64,000 bases of DNA from positions 1,674,001 through 1,738,000 of the forward strand of contig CP181261.1 in assembly GCA_047833665.1 (NCBI GenBank). The letters are read 5' to 3'. The DNA comes from Caproicibacter sp047833665. Lineage in GTDB: Bacteria > Bacillota > Clostridia > Oscillospirales > Acutalibacteraceae. This document shows, piece by piece, positions 1-7,691 of this stretch (positions are counted from its first letter, which is position 1; each line of letters starts with the position of its first letter). The notes beneath the pieces were generated by a model. It did no database searches. It saw nothing but the letters and a program-made list of their open reading frames with translations, and was not told where the DNA came from. The translations under genes and the position numbers were made by a program.

Positions 1-23
1 CAAAATGTCTTATTCCTATTCAT
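1..23 (-). CDS. 5' end of a gene running off the window, possible antitoxin
   Basis: On the minus strand an AAAGGAGG Shine-Dalgarno lies 7 nt before an ATG at 23-21. The reading frame then gives M-N-R-N-K-T-F followed by a codon beginning TG (Cys, Trp or stop) at the window edge. It lies 39 bp behind the MqsR-like toxin gene and points the same way. In MqsR-type loci the partner is a YgiT/MqsA-type zinc-finger antitoxin whose N-terminus starts with a CxxC knuckle, so a Cys at residue 8 would fit. Only the ribosome-binding site and seven codons are seen; the antitoxin identity is inference. Confidence 0.45.
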
Positions 24-62
24 AAGGCGGCCTCCTTTCAAAATTTCAAACTCTCCGATTGA

Positions 63-473
63 TCATCGGAAAAGATAATCAATCGGCTTGTTTCGCTTAT
101 GAAATGATATAACAACCACTCGTTTGCCACTCTCACTATCAATTAGATTGAATTTCGTATATATATCAACTAACTCCTTGATACCATCAAAGTTAAATAA
201 CGTAACCTGGGGACAAAATACATATAGAACCTCATGTTCAAATCCTACTTTCGTATTTTGCAATGAATGGCAAAAATCTTCTGTTTTTATTTTCAGTAAA
301 ATCTCCTTTTGCCTTCTGCTGTTTAGATTATATTCATTTATAAAATCTATGTTTTCTTGTCTATTCTCATTTTTTGATATAATGAATCTGCCCTCTCTAA
401 TACAGTTATGTATCATTGCCAAAATCTTATCAATCTGTTCCCAGGTATAATTCTGATTATAGTGCTGATTCAT
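63..473 (-). CDS. MqsR-like type II toxin (putative mRNA interferase)
   Basis: A 136-residue soluble protein. The middle and C-terminal parts read like clostridial MqsR-family toxins: an I/L-rich segment ending in EDFCHSLQN, then EVLYVFCPQV, a YTKFNL strand, and the closing VVVISFHKRNKPIDYLF block. Family knowledge: MqsR toxins are RelE-fold ribonucleases that cleave mRNA and are neutralised by a zinc-finger antitoxin. The start is supported by GAGGTGAT a few bases upstream of ATG 473-471. A near-consensus promoter precedes it, and the next gene on the same strand begins at position 23, as expected for a toxin-antitoxin pair. Catalytic residues cannot be assigned by eye. It could instead be a related uncharacterised family; the toxin call rests on recalled motif similarity. 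Confidence 0.55.
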   Translation of the reverse strand: MNQHYNQNYTWEQIDKILAMIHNCIREGRFIISKNENRQENIDFINEYNLNSRRQKEILLKIKTEDFCHSLQNTKVGFEHEVLYVFCPQVTLFNFDGIKELVDIYTKFNLIDSESGKRVVVISFHKRNKPIDYLFR

Positions 474-496
474 TTCATCACCTCATTTGTGATACA

Positions 497-525
497 ATGA
501 TACTATATTATATGCTCCTTGTCAA
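497..525 (-). promoter_or_regulatory. sigma-A promoter of the toxin-like gene
   Basis: On the minus strand TTGACA (525-520), a 17-bp spacer and TATCAT (502-497) lie about 25 bp before ATG 473. A repeated TATCA motif overlaps the -10 region and could be an autoregulatory site, but this is unproven. Confidence 0.6.
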
Positions 526-860
526 TGTTTATGCATCAATTAATACATTTTTATAGTGTATAATAAAGTCCTCAATTTCATAAAGGAAATATAGAAGTCG
601 TTGGAACTTCGATAAATTGAACGGTGTCGAAAACATTCAAAGAAATGGAGATAACTCAATAACTCAAAAAATGAAAAATCAGCCTGATTCAGCCCCTAAT
701 GGTATGAAACTTATACGATATAAAAAGTCTCTTTTATGTTTTGTATTGAAATGGAACCTTGATTCAACGCAAAATGGAGCAGCTTAGCGCTGCTCCATTG
801 TAAGGTTACCCCACCTATTGATATAAAATCCGCAAAAATAGAACCGTTTTAGAACCGATT
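526..860. other. Gene-poor, AT-rich stretch behind guaA
   Basis: No convincing gene is present on either strand. The one clear structure is an 11-bp perfect inverted repeat, AATGGAGCAGC at 773-783 and its complement at 789-799, with a 5-nt loop. On the minus strand it is followed by only a weak T-run, so it may be a poor terminator or a recombination or regulatory hairpin. A short direct repeat, GAACCGTTTT / GAACCGATT, lies at about 841-860. The stretch may be part of an inserted element next to guaA. Confidence 0.4.
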
Positions 861-908
861 AGTAAAAATTAAGGCCATAAAACCGCTTTACAGCTGATTT
901 TATGGCCT
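861..908 (-). terminator. Rho-independent terminator of guaA
   Basis: An 11-bp perfect stem (872-882 with 898-908, AGGCCATAAAA and its complement) is followed on the minus strand by TAATTTTTACT. It starts 8 bp beyond the guaA stop codon and closes the long biosynthetic run. Confidence 0.85.
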
Positions 909-916
909 GTTGTATT

Positions 917-2455
917 TTATTCCCACTCTATCGTTGCAGGTGGTTTTGAGGTAATATCGTAAACAATTCTATTTACATTTTTCACTTCATTAATAATACG
1001 GCTGGATGTCTGCTCAAGTACTTCATACGGGATACGCGCCCAATCTGCTGTCATAAAATCAGATGTTGTAACTCCACGGAGGGCAATTGTATAATCGTAT
1101 GTGCGTTCGTCGCCCATAACACCAACACTTTTAATGCCAGTCAGTACAGCAAAATACTGGTTGATTTTTCTGTCCAACCCTGCCTTTGCAATTTCTTCAC
1201 GGAAAATAGCGTCCGCATCTTTTAAAATGGAAAGCTTTTCTGCTGTTACCTCCCCCATGATGCGGATAGCAAGTCCGGGCCCCGGGAAAGGCTGACGCCA
1301 TACAAGTGTATCCGGCAGCCCAAGTTCAGTACCGACTTTTCTGACCTCATCTTTGAACAGGTATCGCAGAGGTTCTACAAGTCCTGTAAAACCGATATCT
1401 TTCGGGAGACCTCCGACATTGTGATGACTCTTTATGACTGCGGCGTTCCCTGTTCCGCTTTCCACTACATCCGGATAAATGGTTCCCTGACATAAAAAAT
1501 CAACTTGCCCGATCTTTTTAGCCTCTTCTTCAAAAACACGGATAAATTCTTCACCAATAATTTTTCTCTTTTTTTCCGGTTCCGTTACACCTGCTAATCG
1601 GTTCAAAAAACGCGACTGTGCATCTACGCGGACAAGATTCATATGGAATTGATTTCGAAATACACGTTCCACTTCGTCTCCTTCCCCTTTACGGAGAAGA
1701 CCATGGTCGACAAAAATACAAGTGAGTTGGTCACCAACCGCACGGTGTACCAGCGCTGCCGCAACGGAAGAATCCACACCACCGGAAAGCGCACAAATCA
1801 CTTTTTTATCTCCGATGGACTGTCTTATCTGTTCCACCGTTGTTTGTACAAAGGAGTCCATTCTCCAATCACCGGTGCAGCGGCAAATACGATAAAGGAA
1901 ATTATGCAAGATCTCTTTTCCGCAAAGCGTATGTTCCACTTCCGGATGAAACTGCGTAGCATAAAGTTTCTTTTCAGCATTTTCCATAGCAACCACAGGG
2001 CAAGTGGGACTGACTGCCGTAATATGGAATCCTGCCGGGGGAGTCTTAATGTAAACAGTATGACTCATCCAGCAAATGGATTTTTTTTCAATGCCATGGA
2101 ACAGTTCGGAATCCGCGGTAATCTGATATTCTGTTTTACCATATTCTCTGACTGGTGCACCGGCTGTCTGCCCGCCAAGTGAATATGCAATAAGCTGGGC
2201 ACCATAGCAAATACCTAAAATAGGAATTCCAAGACTAAAAATTTTCATATCGCATTTCGGCGCATTTTCATCATAGACGGTATCGGGCCCTCCTGAGAAA
2301 ATAATGCCTCGGTAACCGGCAGAAGCGATTTCCTCAGCTGGGGTTCGATACGATTTAATCTCACAATACACATTCTGGTCGCGTACTCTTCGGGCTATCA
2401 GCTGACTGTATTGTCCGCCGAAATCCAGTATTAAAACGGACTCTTTTTGTTTCAT
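917..2455 (-). CDS. guaA: GMP synthase (glutamine-hydrolysing)
   Basis: Converts XMP, ATP and glutamine to GMP, the last step of guanine nucleotide synthesis, in the cytosol. The 512 residues match the family. An N-terminal class I glutamine amidotransferase domain carries Cys83 in GICYGAQ and His170/Glu172 in QFHPEVE. An ATP-pyrophosphatase P-loop SGGVDSS lies at 224-230, followed by the dimerisation domain ending PPATIEWE. AAGGAG sits 7 nt before the ATG. It is the last gene of the purine run, after purA, and has its own downstream terminator. The 3' end of guaA is a known integration site for mobile elements, relevant to the accessory DNA just beyond it. Confidence 0.98.
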   Translation of the reverse strand: MKQKESVLILDFGGQYSQLIARRVRDQNVYCEIKSYRTPAEEIASAGYRGIIFSGGPDTVYDENAPKCDMKIFSLGIPILGICYGAQLIAYSLGGQTAGAPVREYGKTEYQITADSELFHGIEKKSICWMSHTVYIKTPPAGFHITAVSPTCPVVAMENAEKKLYATQFHPEVEHTLCGKEILHNFLYRICRCTGDWRMDSFVQTTVEQIRQSIGDKKVICALSGGVDSSVAAALVHRAVGDQLTCIFVDHGLLRKGEGDEVERVFRNQFHMNLVRVDAQSRFLNRLAGVTEPEKKRKIIGEEFIRVFEEEAKKIGQVDFLCQGTIYPDVVESGTGNAAVIKSHHNVGGLPKDIGFTGLVEPLRYLFKDEVRKVGTELGLPDTLVWRQPFPGPGLAIRIMGEVTAEKLSILKDADAIFREEIAKAGLDRKINQYFAVLTGIKSVGVMGDERTYDYTIALRGVTTSDFMTADWARIPYEVLEQTSSRIINEVKNVNRIVYDITSKPPATIEWE

Positions 2456-2560
2456 ACGGTTTCTCCTTATCCAACGGTAACTGATCTGATTGCAGATTTC
2501 TGATTAATCTGATTAAATTAATAAAAATAAAGCGATTTCTTTTTTATACCTGAGAATGAA

Positions 2561-2611
2561 TAAACCGAAAATGTCGGCAGACGGATTGCCATCAACAAAC
2601 CGCCAACCGAC
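2561..2611 (-). terminator. Possible terminator between purA and guaA
   Basis: On the minus strand 2611-2600 and 2584-2573 form a 12-bp stem with one mismatch when G-U pairs are allowed. It is followed by ATTTTCGGTTTATT, a weak U-tract. It lies about 30 bp after the purA stop and could attenuate read-through into guaA. Confidence 0.45.
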
Positions 2612-2643
2612 TATTTCAGTGATGGGTAAAAATGTTTATTTCG

Positions 2644-3930
2644 TTAACGATAGAGAATGTCTTCGCGGGATGGGCCATTGGAAACCATGTGAATCGGCAC
2701 TCCAATCTCCTTTTCCACAAACTCCACATAGTTTCGTGCGTTTTCCGGAAGATCTTCATATCTCCGAATTCCTCGAATATCACATTTCCAGCCAGGAAGC
2801 TTCTTCAAAACCGGTTTACAGCGCTTTAATTCCGCCGTTGTTGGGAAATAATCAATTGTCTTTCCATCAAGTTCATATGCAACACAAACAGGAATCTCGT
2901 CAAGATATCCCAACGCATCCAAAACAGTGAACGCAACAGAAGTAGCTCCCTGTACGCGGCAGCCATAACGGGTTGCTACCAAATCCAGCCAACCCATTCT
3001 GCGAGGACGTCCTGTGGTCGCCCCGTATTCTCCTCCGTCTCCGCCTCTGCGGCGCAGTTCGTCAGCTTCTTCTCCAAAAATTTCGCTCACAAATTCGCCT
3101 GCTCCAACTGCACTGGAATACGCTTTGACCACCACAATAATATTTTTAATTTCATACGGCGGCAATCCCGCTCCAATCGCACCATAACCTGCTAATGTAT
3201 GTGAGGATGTAACCATGGGATAAATGCCAAAATCAGGATCTTTCAATGCGCCAAGCTGACCTTCCAAAAGGATGTTTTTCCCCTGCTTTACAGCTTCATA
3301 AAGGTAGCTGAAAGTATCTGTTACATAAGGTTCCAGAATATTTTTATACTTTTCCAGATACTGCATGATGTTGTCAACGGATAGCTTAGGCTGATGGTAT
3401 AAATGTTCGTAATAAACATTTTTTAGTGTTACAATACGTTCCACTTTGTCTTTTAGATCTGCCTTGTCTCCAAACAGCTCACTGATTTGAATCCCGATTT
3501 TAGCGAATTTATCGGAATAAAACGGTGCAATTCCGGATCTTGTGGAACCGAATGACCGCGAAGAAAGCCTTGCTTCTTCGAATGAGTCAAGCTGAATATG
3601 ATACGGCATAACTAACTGCGCCCGGTTAGACACCAAAATCTTCGGCTTTGGCACACCGCGTTCTTCCAGAGACTTTAGTTCTGTGATAAACTGATCTGCG
3701 TTTACGGCTACACCGTTCCCAATGATATTTGTGATATGGTCATAGAATACACCGGAAGGAAGCTGATGCAAAGCAAACTTACCATAATGATTGATAATTG
3801 TATGGCCCGCATTGCTGCCCCCTTGAAAACGGATTACAATGTCGGATTTAGCCGCTTCCACATCAGTAATCTTGCCTTTTCCTTCGTCTCCCCAGTTTGC
3901 ACCTACAATAGCTGTAATCATCTTTTTCAT
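2644..3930 (-). CDS. purA: Adenylosuccinate synthetase
   Basis: Joins IMP and aspartate with GTP hydrolysis to give adenylosuccinate, the committed step to AMP. About 428 residues, the usual size. The N-terminus has the nucleotide loop WGDEGKGK with its catalytic Asp, followed by GGSNAGHT with the catalytic His. The C-terminus contains TTGRPRRMGWLDLVA, typical of the family. The start is ambiguous: GTG 3933, ATG 3930 and ATG 3921 are in one frame, and GGAG lies only 3 nt before ATG 3930 but about 11 nt before ATG 3921. The latter gives the more typical N-terminus MITAIVGANWG. A separate promoter lies upstream at about 4005-4033, so it may be transcribed both from the operon and alone. Confidence 0.97.
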   Translation of the reverse strand: MKKMITAIVGANWGDEGKGKITDVEAAKSDIVIRFQGGSNAGHTIINHYGKFALHQLPSGVFYDHITNIIGNGVAVNADQFITELKSLEERGVPKPKILVSNRAQLVMPYHIQLDSFEEARLSSRSFGSTRSGIAPFYSDKFAKIGIQISELFGDKADLKDKVERIVTLKNVYYEHLYHQPKLSVDNIMQYLEKYKNILEPYVTDTFSYLYEAVKQGKNILLEGQLGALKDPDFGIYPMVTSSHTLAGYGAIGAGLPPYEIKNIIVVVKAYSSAVGAGEFVSEIFGEEADELRRRGGDGGEYGATTGRPRRMGWLDLVATRYGCRVQGATSVAFTVLDALGYLDEIPVCVAYELDGKTIDYFPTTAELKRCKPVLKKLPGWKCDIRGIRRYEDLPENARNYVEFVEKEIGVPIHMVSNGPSREDILYR

Positions 3931-4004
3931 CACTCCGCCGTGCCGCTACGGTAAGAAATTACTGCCCTGCGGCCGGATTTTAGGCAGCATTCATACAATA
4001 ATTT

Positions 4005-4033
4005 ATCATAACATAAACAGATATCAAACTCAA
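4005..4033 (-). promoter_or_regulatory. Putative internal promoter before purA
   Basis: On the minus strand TTGAGT (4033-4028), a 17-bp spacer and TATGAT (4010-4005) lie in the 104-bp gap between purB and purA. This is a reasonable sigma-A match in the largest gap of the purine run. Confidence 0.5.
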
Positions 4034-4037
4034 ATCT

Positions 4038-5468
4038 TTACACAGTAATATCTGGCTTTTTTTCTTCAATGTTTTGATATTTCCCCAATATTGGCTGAAC
4101 AACCTGACGGATAAAATCTTCCGTTTGCTGTGGAGCTCGTCCCACATAACGTTCCGGACGGACGGTTTGTTCCAATTCTTCCCGTGTCACTCCAAAAACA
4201 GGGTCAGCTGCAATCCGATCTAAAAGGTCATTCTCCCCGCCCTCTTCTTTGATGATGCGGGATGCCTCCATGGAATGAACTCTGATTCGCTCGTGAAGCT
4301 GTTGGCGATCCGCTCCGCGCTTTACCGCGTCCATCATAATATTTTCTGTTGCCATAAACGGCAATTCACGTTTTAAATGCTGAAGAATGACTTTCGGATA
4401 GACAACCAAACCATCTGAGACATTTCCATAAAGATTTAGAATACCATCCACTGCAAGAAATGCTTCCGGAATACTGATACGCTTGTTTGCAGAATCATCC
4501 AGCGTACGCTCAAACCACTGCGTTGCTTCGGTAATGCACGGATTGAGACTGTTGATTATGACATATCTTGCAAGAGATGCTATACGCTCACTGCGCATCG
4601 GGTTTCGCTTATAAGCCATTGCTGAAGAACCAATCTGATTTTTCTCAAAAGGTTCCTCTATCTCTTTTAGGTGCTGAAGAAGTCGGATGTCGTTTGAAAA
4701 TTTTGCAGCACTTTGCGCGATTCCGCTCAAAACAGCAAGCATACGGCTATCCAGTTTTCTGGTGTATGTTTGCCCGGAAACCGCAAAACATGTTTGATAT
4801 CCCATTTTTTTTGCAATTAGTTCGTCTAAACGTTTGACTTTCTCATGGTCTCCGTCAAACAGTTCGAGAAAGCTTGCCTGTGTGCCGGTTGTTCCCTTTG
4901 AACCAAGCAACTTAGACTGGGACAAAAGATATTCAATATCATCCAAATCCATCAAAAGGTCTTGAATCCAAAGGGTTGCACGTTTCCCAACCGTGGTTGG
5001 CTGAGCGGGCTGGAAATGCGTAAAGGCCAATGTGGGAAGATCCTTATATTTCATCGCGAATTTTGACAGCGTACGTACTACATTGACCACTTTGTCCCGC
5101 AGCAAATGGAGAGCTTCCGTCATGATGATAATATCTGTATTATCGCCCACATAGCAGGAGGTCGCTCCAAGATGAATAATCGGTTTTGCCTTCGGGCATT
5201 GTTCACCAAACGCATAAACATGGGACATGACATCATGCCGAACAATTTTTTCCCGGGCCTGTGCCACTTCATAGTTAATGTCGTCCTGATGGGCAATCAT
5301 CTCATCAATTTGTTCTTGGGTAATGTTGAGCCCGAGTTCTTTTTCGGCCTGAGCCAGAGCAATCCAAAGCCTGCGCCAAGTTCTGAACTTTTTTTCCGGA
5401 GAAAATAAATAACTCATCTCACGGCTGGCATATCGTGTGGACAATGGTGTTTCATATGTGTTCTTCAA
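4038..5468 (-). CDS. purB: Adenylosuccinate lyase
   Basis: Cleaves SAICAR to AICAR and adenylosuccinate to AMP, each with release of fumarate. 476 residues, fumarase/aspartase superfamily. Visible motifs are HLGATSCYVGDNTD in the N-terminal half, THFQPAQPTTVGKR with the catalytic His region, and the flexible signature loop GSSAMAYKRNP carrying the catalytic Ser. It follows purF with a gap of about 21 bp and precedes purA, so the products and substrates of neighbouring genes connect directly (purC to purB to purA). Nothing is truncated. Confidence 0.97.
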   Translation of the reverse strand: MKNTYETPLSTRYASREMSYLFSPEKKFRTWRRLWIALAQAEKELGLNITQEQIDEMIAHQDDINYEVAQAREKIVRHDVMSHVYAFGEQCPKAKPIIHLGATSCYVGDNTDIIIMTEALHLLRDKVVNVVRTLSKFAMKYKDLPTLAFTHFQPAQPTTVGKRATLWIQDLLMDLDDIEYLLSQSKLLGSKGTTGTQASFLELFDGDHEKVKRLDELIAKKMGYQTCFAVSGQTYTRKLDSRMLAVLSGIAQSAAKFSNDIRLLQHLKEIEEPFEKNQIGSSAMAYKRNPMRSERIASLARYVIINSLNPCITEATQWFERTLDDSANKRISIPEAFLAVDGILNLYGNVSDGLVVYPKVILQHLKRELPFMATENIMMDAVKRGADRQQLHERIRVHSMEASRIIKEEGGENDLLDRIAADPVFGVTREELEQTVRPERYVGRAPQQTEDFIRQVVQPILGKYQNIEEKKPDITV

Positions 5469-5489
5469 TGGTTTTGGCCTCCAAGTAGA

Positions 5490-6965
5490 TTAAAGCCGTT
5501 TAATAGGCATACAGTAATCATAATTTTTCTGTGCAACAAGATAATCCGGGATTTCCGCCGGATATTTCCCGGAAAAACAAGCATCGCAATATCCAGTACA
5601 CGCGGCACCGGAAACATTCAGCATTTCCGGCAGATTCTCAAGTCTTAAGAAATCAATCGAATCTGCAAAGCTCATTTTGCCAATTTCCTCAATACTGTGC
5701 TGACAAGCAATCAGCTCATCTTTGGACGGTATATCCGTTCCATAATAACAGGGCCATAAAAATGGCGGAGAGCTGATTCGGAGGTGAACTTCTTTTGCAC
5801 CGGCATCTTTTAACATCGAAACGATGCGCGCACTCGTTGTCCCGCGGACAATGGAATCATCCAACATGATGACGCGTTTTCCTTTGACCGCTGTGTGAAG
5901 AGCATTTAGTTTAATGCGTACGCTGGATTCCCTATCTGACTGATTCGGCTTAATGAATGTACGCCCAATATAGCTGTTTTTAACAATTCCTTTTTGATAA
6001 GGAATTCCGGATTCTTCACTGTAACCGATGGCGGCATCTATCCCGGATTCCGGAACACCGATTACAATATCTGCATCAACGGGATTTTGTCTTGCCAATA
6101 GGCGCCCCGCCTTTTTTCTGGCCTCATAAACGCTGATGCCATCTATGACACTGTCCGTTCTTGCAAAATAAATATACTCAAAAACGCACAGGGACTTTTT
6201 TTCTGTTACAGGGTCATAGATAGAACGAAGACCATTTTCATCCGCCACCACAATTTCTCCCGGCCGTACATCACGCACAAATTCCGCTCCGCAAGCGTCC
6301 AATGCGCAAGTTTCAGACGCAAACACATAAGAATGATTGATTTTTCCAATACAAAGCGGGCGGAAGCCATGTACGTCGCGTACAGCAATCAACTTTTGCG
6401 GACTCATAACCACCATGGAATAGGAACCATGGACTTTTTTGGTCGCCCGGTGCACAGCCTCTTCGATTGACGGCGCGTCCACGCGTTCCCGAGCAATCAT
6501 GTATGCAAATACTTCCGTATCGATGGTTGTCTGGAAAATACATCCCTGACGCGCAAGCTGCTGATGCAATTCATAAGCATTGGTCAAATTGCCATTATGC
6601 GCAATCGCCAGCGTTCCTTTGATATAGCGCATAACAAGCGGCTGAGCGTTTTCCCGTACACTGGCACCGGCAGTGGAATATCTGACATGGCCTACCGACA
6701 TTTGCCCTTTCAACCTATTTAAAATCTCATGATTAAATACTTCCGAAACAAGGCCCATGTCCTTGTAATAGGAAATAACACCTCTGTCATTCACTGCAAT
6801 ACCACAGCTTTCCTGCCCTCTGTGCTGCAGGGCAAGCAAACCGTTATACGCTACATAGGAAGGGTCTATGGTGCCGTCGGAATAAACACCGAATACACCA
6901 CATTCTTCATGCACATGTCCGAAATCGTCCTCCGCGACGGAACAGTTCAAAAGATCACCATCCAT
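5490..6965 (-). CDS. purF: Amidophosphoribosyltransferase with propeptide
   Basis: First committed step of purine synthesis: PRPP plus glutamine to phosphoribosylamine. 491 residues. The N-terminal nucleophile Cys22 follows a 21-residue propeptide (HEECGVFG), so self-cleavage is expected. C260, C406, C460 and C463 sit where the 4Fe-4S cluster ligands of the Bacillus-type enzyme lie (last pair in GYCDACFSGKYP). The PRPP site VIMLDDSIVRGTTS is at about 366-379. The oxygen-sensitive Fe-S form suits an anaerobe. The ATG is 3 bp after the purC stop, so translation is likely coupled. Feedback inhibition by AMP/GMP is known for this subtype and is not visible here. Confidence 0.97.
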   Translation of the reverse strand: MDGDLLNCSVAEDDFGHVHEECGVFGVYSDGTIDPSYVAYNGLLALQHRGQESCGIAVNDRGVISYYKDMGLVSEVFNHEILNRLKGQMSVGHVRYSTAGASVRENAQPLVMRYIKGTLAIAHNGNLTNAYELHQQLARQGCIFQTTIDTEVFAYMIARERVDAPSIEEAVHRATKKVHGSYSMVVMSPQKLIAVRDVHGFRPLCIGKINHSYVFASETCALDACGAEFVRDVRPGEIVVADENGLRSIYDPVTEKKSLCVFEYIYFARTDSVIDGISVYEARKKAGRLLARQNPVDADIVIGVPESGIDAAIGYSEESGIPYQKGIVKNSYIGRTFIKPNQSDRESSVRIKLNALHTAVKGKRVIMLDDSIVRGTTSARIVSMLKDAGAKEVHLRISSPPFLWPCYYGTDIPSKDELIACQHSIEEIGKMSFADSIDFLRLENLPEMLNVSGAACTGYCDACFSGKYPAEIPDYLVAQKNYDYCMPIKRL

Positions 6966-6968
6966 TCC

Positions 6969-7673
6969 TTATAACCCAATTCTCTGCATAACCTCTTGGT
7001 AAGCTTCTTCCACTCCGCCCATATCACGGCGAAAACGGTCTTTGTCCAACTTTTCATGGGTGTTTACGTCCCAGAAACGGCAAGTATCCGGGGAAATTTC
7101 ATCCGCTAATATGATTTTGCCATGATAACGGCCGAATTCAAGCTTAAAATCAATCAGTTCAATGTTGACCGAACGGAAAAAGTCACATAAAATTTCATTG
7201 ATTTTAAGCGCCATCTTTGAGATTTCGTCAACCTCTTCTTTGGTGGCAAATCCCGCTGCAAGAATATGATACTCATTTACCATGGGATCATTCAAAGCAT
7301 CGCATTTGTAGCAAAATTCCAGCACCGGGCATTTCATGGCAGTGCCTTCTTCCAAACCGAGCCGCTTTGCCAAACTGCCAGCAGCTTTGTTTCTGACAAT
7401 AACCTCCAGCGGAACGATTTCCACTTTCTTTACCAGTGTTTCACGATCGCTGAGTTGCTCCACAAAATGGGTTGGAATACCATGCTTCTCGAGCAATTGG
7501 AAAAGGTAGTTGGACATCTTATTGTTCACAACGCCCTTCCCCATAATCGTTCCCCGTTTCTGACCATTGAATGCAGTTGCATCATCCTTATAATCAACGA
7601 TGCAATAATCTGCTTGATCAGTGGCAAAAACCTTTTTTGCTTTTCCTTCGTAAAGCTGCTCCAGTTTTTTCAT
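6969..7673 (-). CDS. purC: SAICAR synthase
   Basis: Condenses CAIR with aspartate, using ATP, to SAICAR. 234 residues, the normal short bacterial form. Recognised from the N-terminal YEGKAKKVFATD, the middle VEIVPLEVIVRNKAAGSL block and the C-terminal LADEISPDTCRFWD with its conserved acidic pair. GGAGG lies 7 nt before the ATG. The gene starts 18 bp after carB and ends 3 bp before purF. Other de novo purine genes (purE, purL/Q/S, purM, purN, purH, purD) are not in this window. Confidence 0.97.
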   Translation of the reverse strand: MKKLEQLYEGKAKKVFATDQADYCIVDYKDDATAFNGQKRGTIMGKGVVNNKMSNYLFQLLEKHGIPTHFVEQLSDRETLVKKVEIVPLEVIVRNKAAGSLAKRLGLEEGTAMKCPVLEFCYKCDALNDPMVNEYHILAAGFATKEEVDEISKMALKINEILCDFFRSVNIELIDFKLEFGRYHGKIILADEISPDTCRFWDVNTHEKLDKDRFRRDMGGVEEAYQEVMQRIGL

Positions 7674-7691
7674 TTTCTTTCCTCCAGATGC

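Noticed and set aside
1643..2182. A 179-codon plus-strand frame opposite guaA, and similar frames opposite carB, polC, uvrA and uvrB
   Set aside because: They lie wholly inside well-supported genes on the other strand, lack ribosome-binding sites and have no recognisable domains.
2456..2643. A purine riboswitch in front of guaA
   Set aside because: I looked for the conserved core of the purine aptamer and did not find it; only a possible purA terminator and AT-rich DNA are present.
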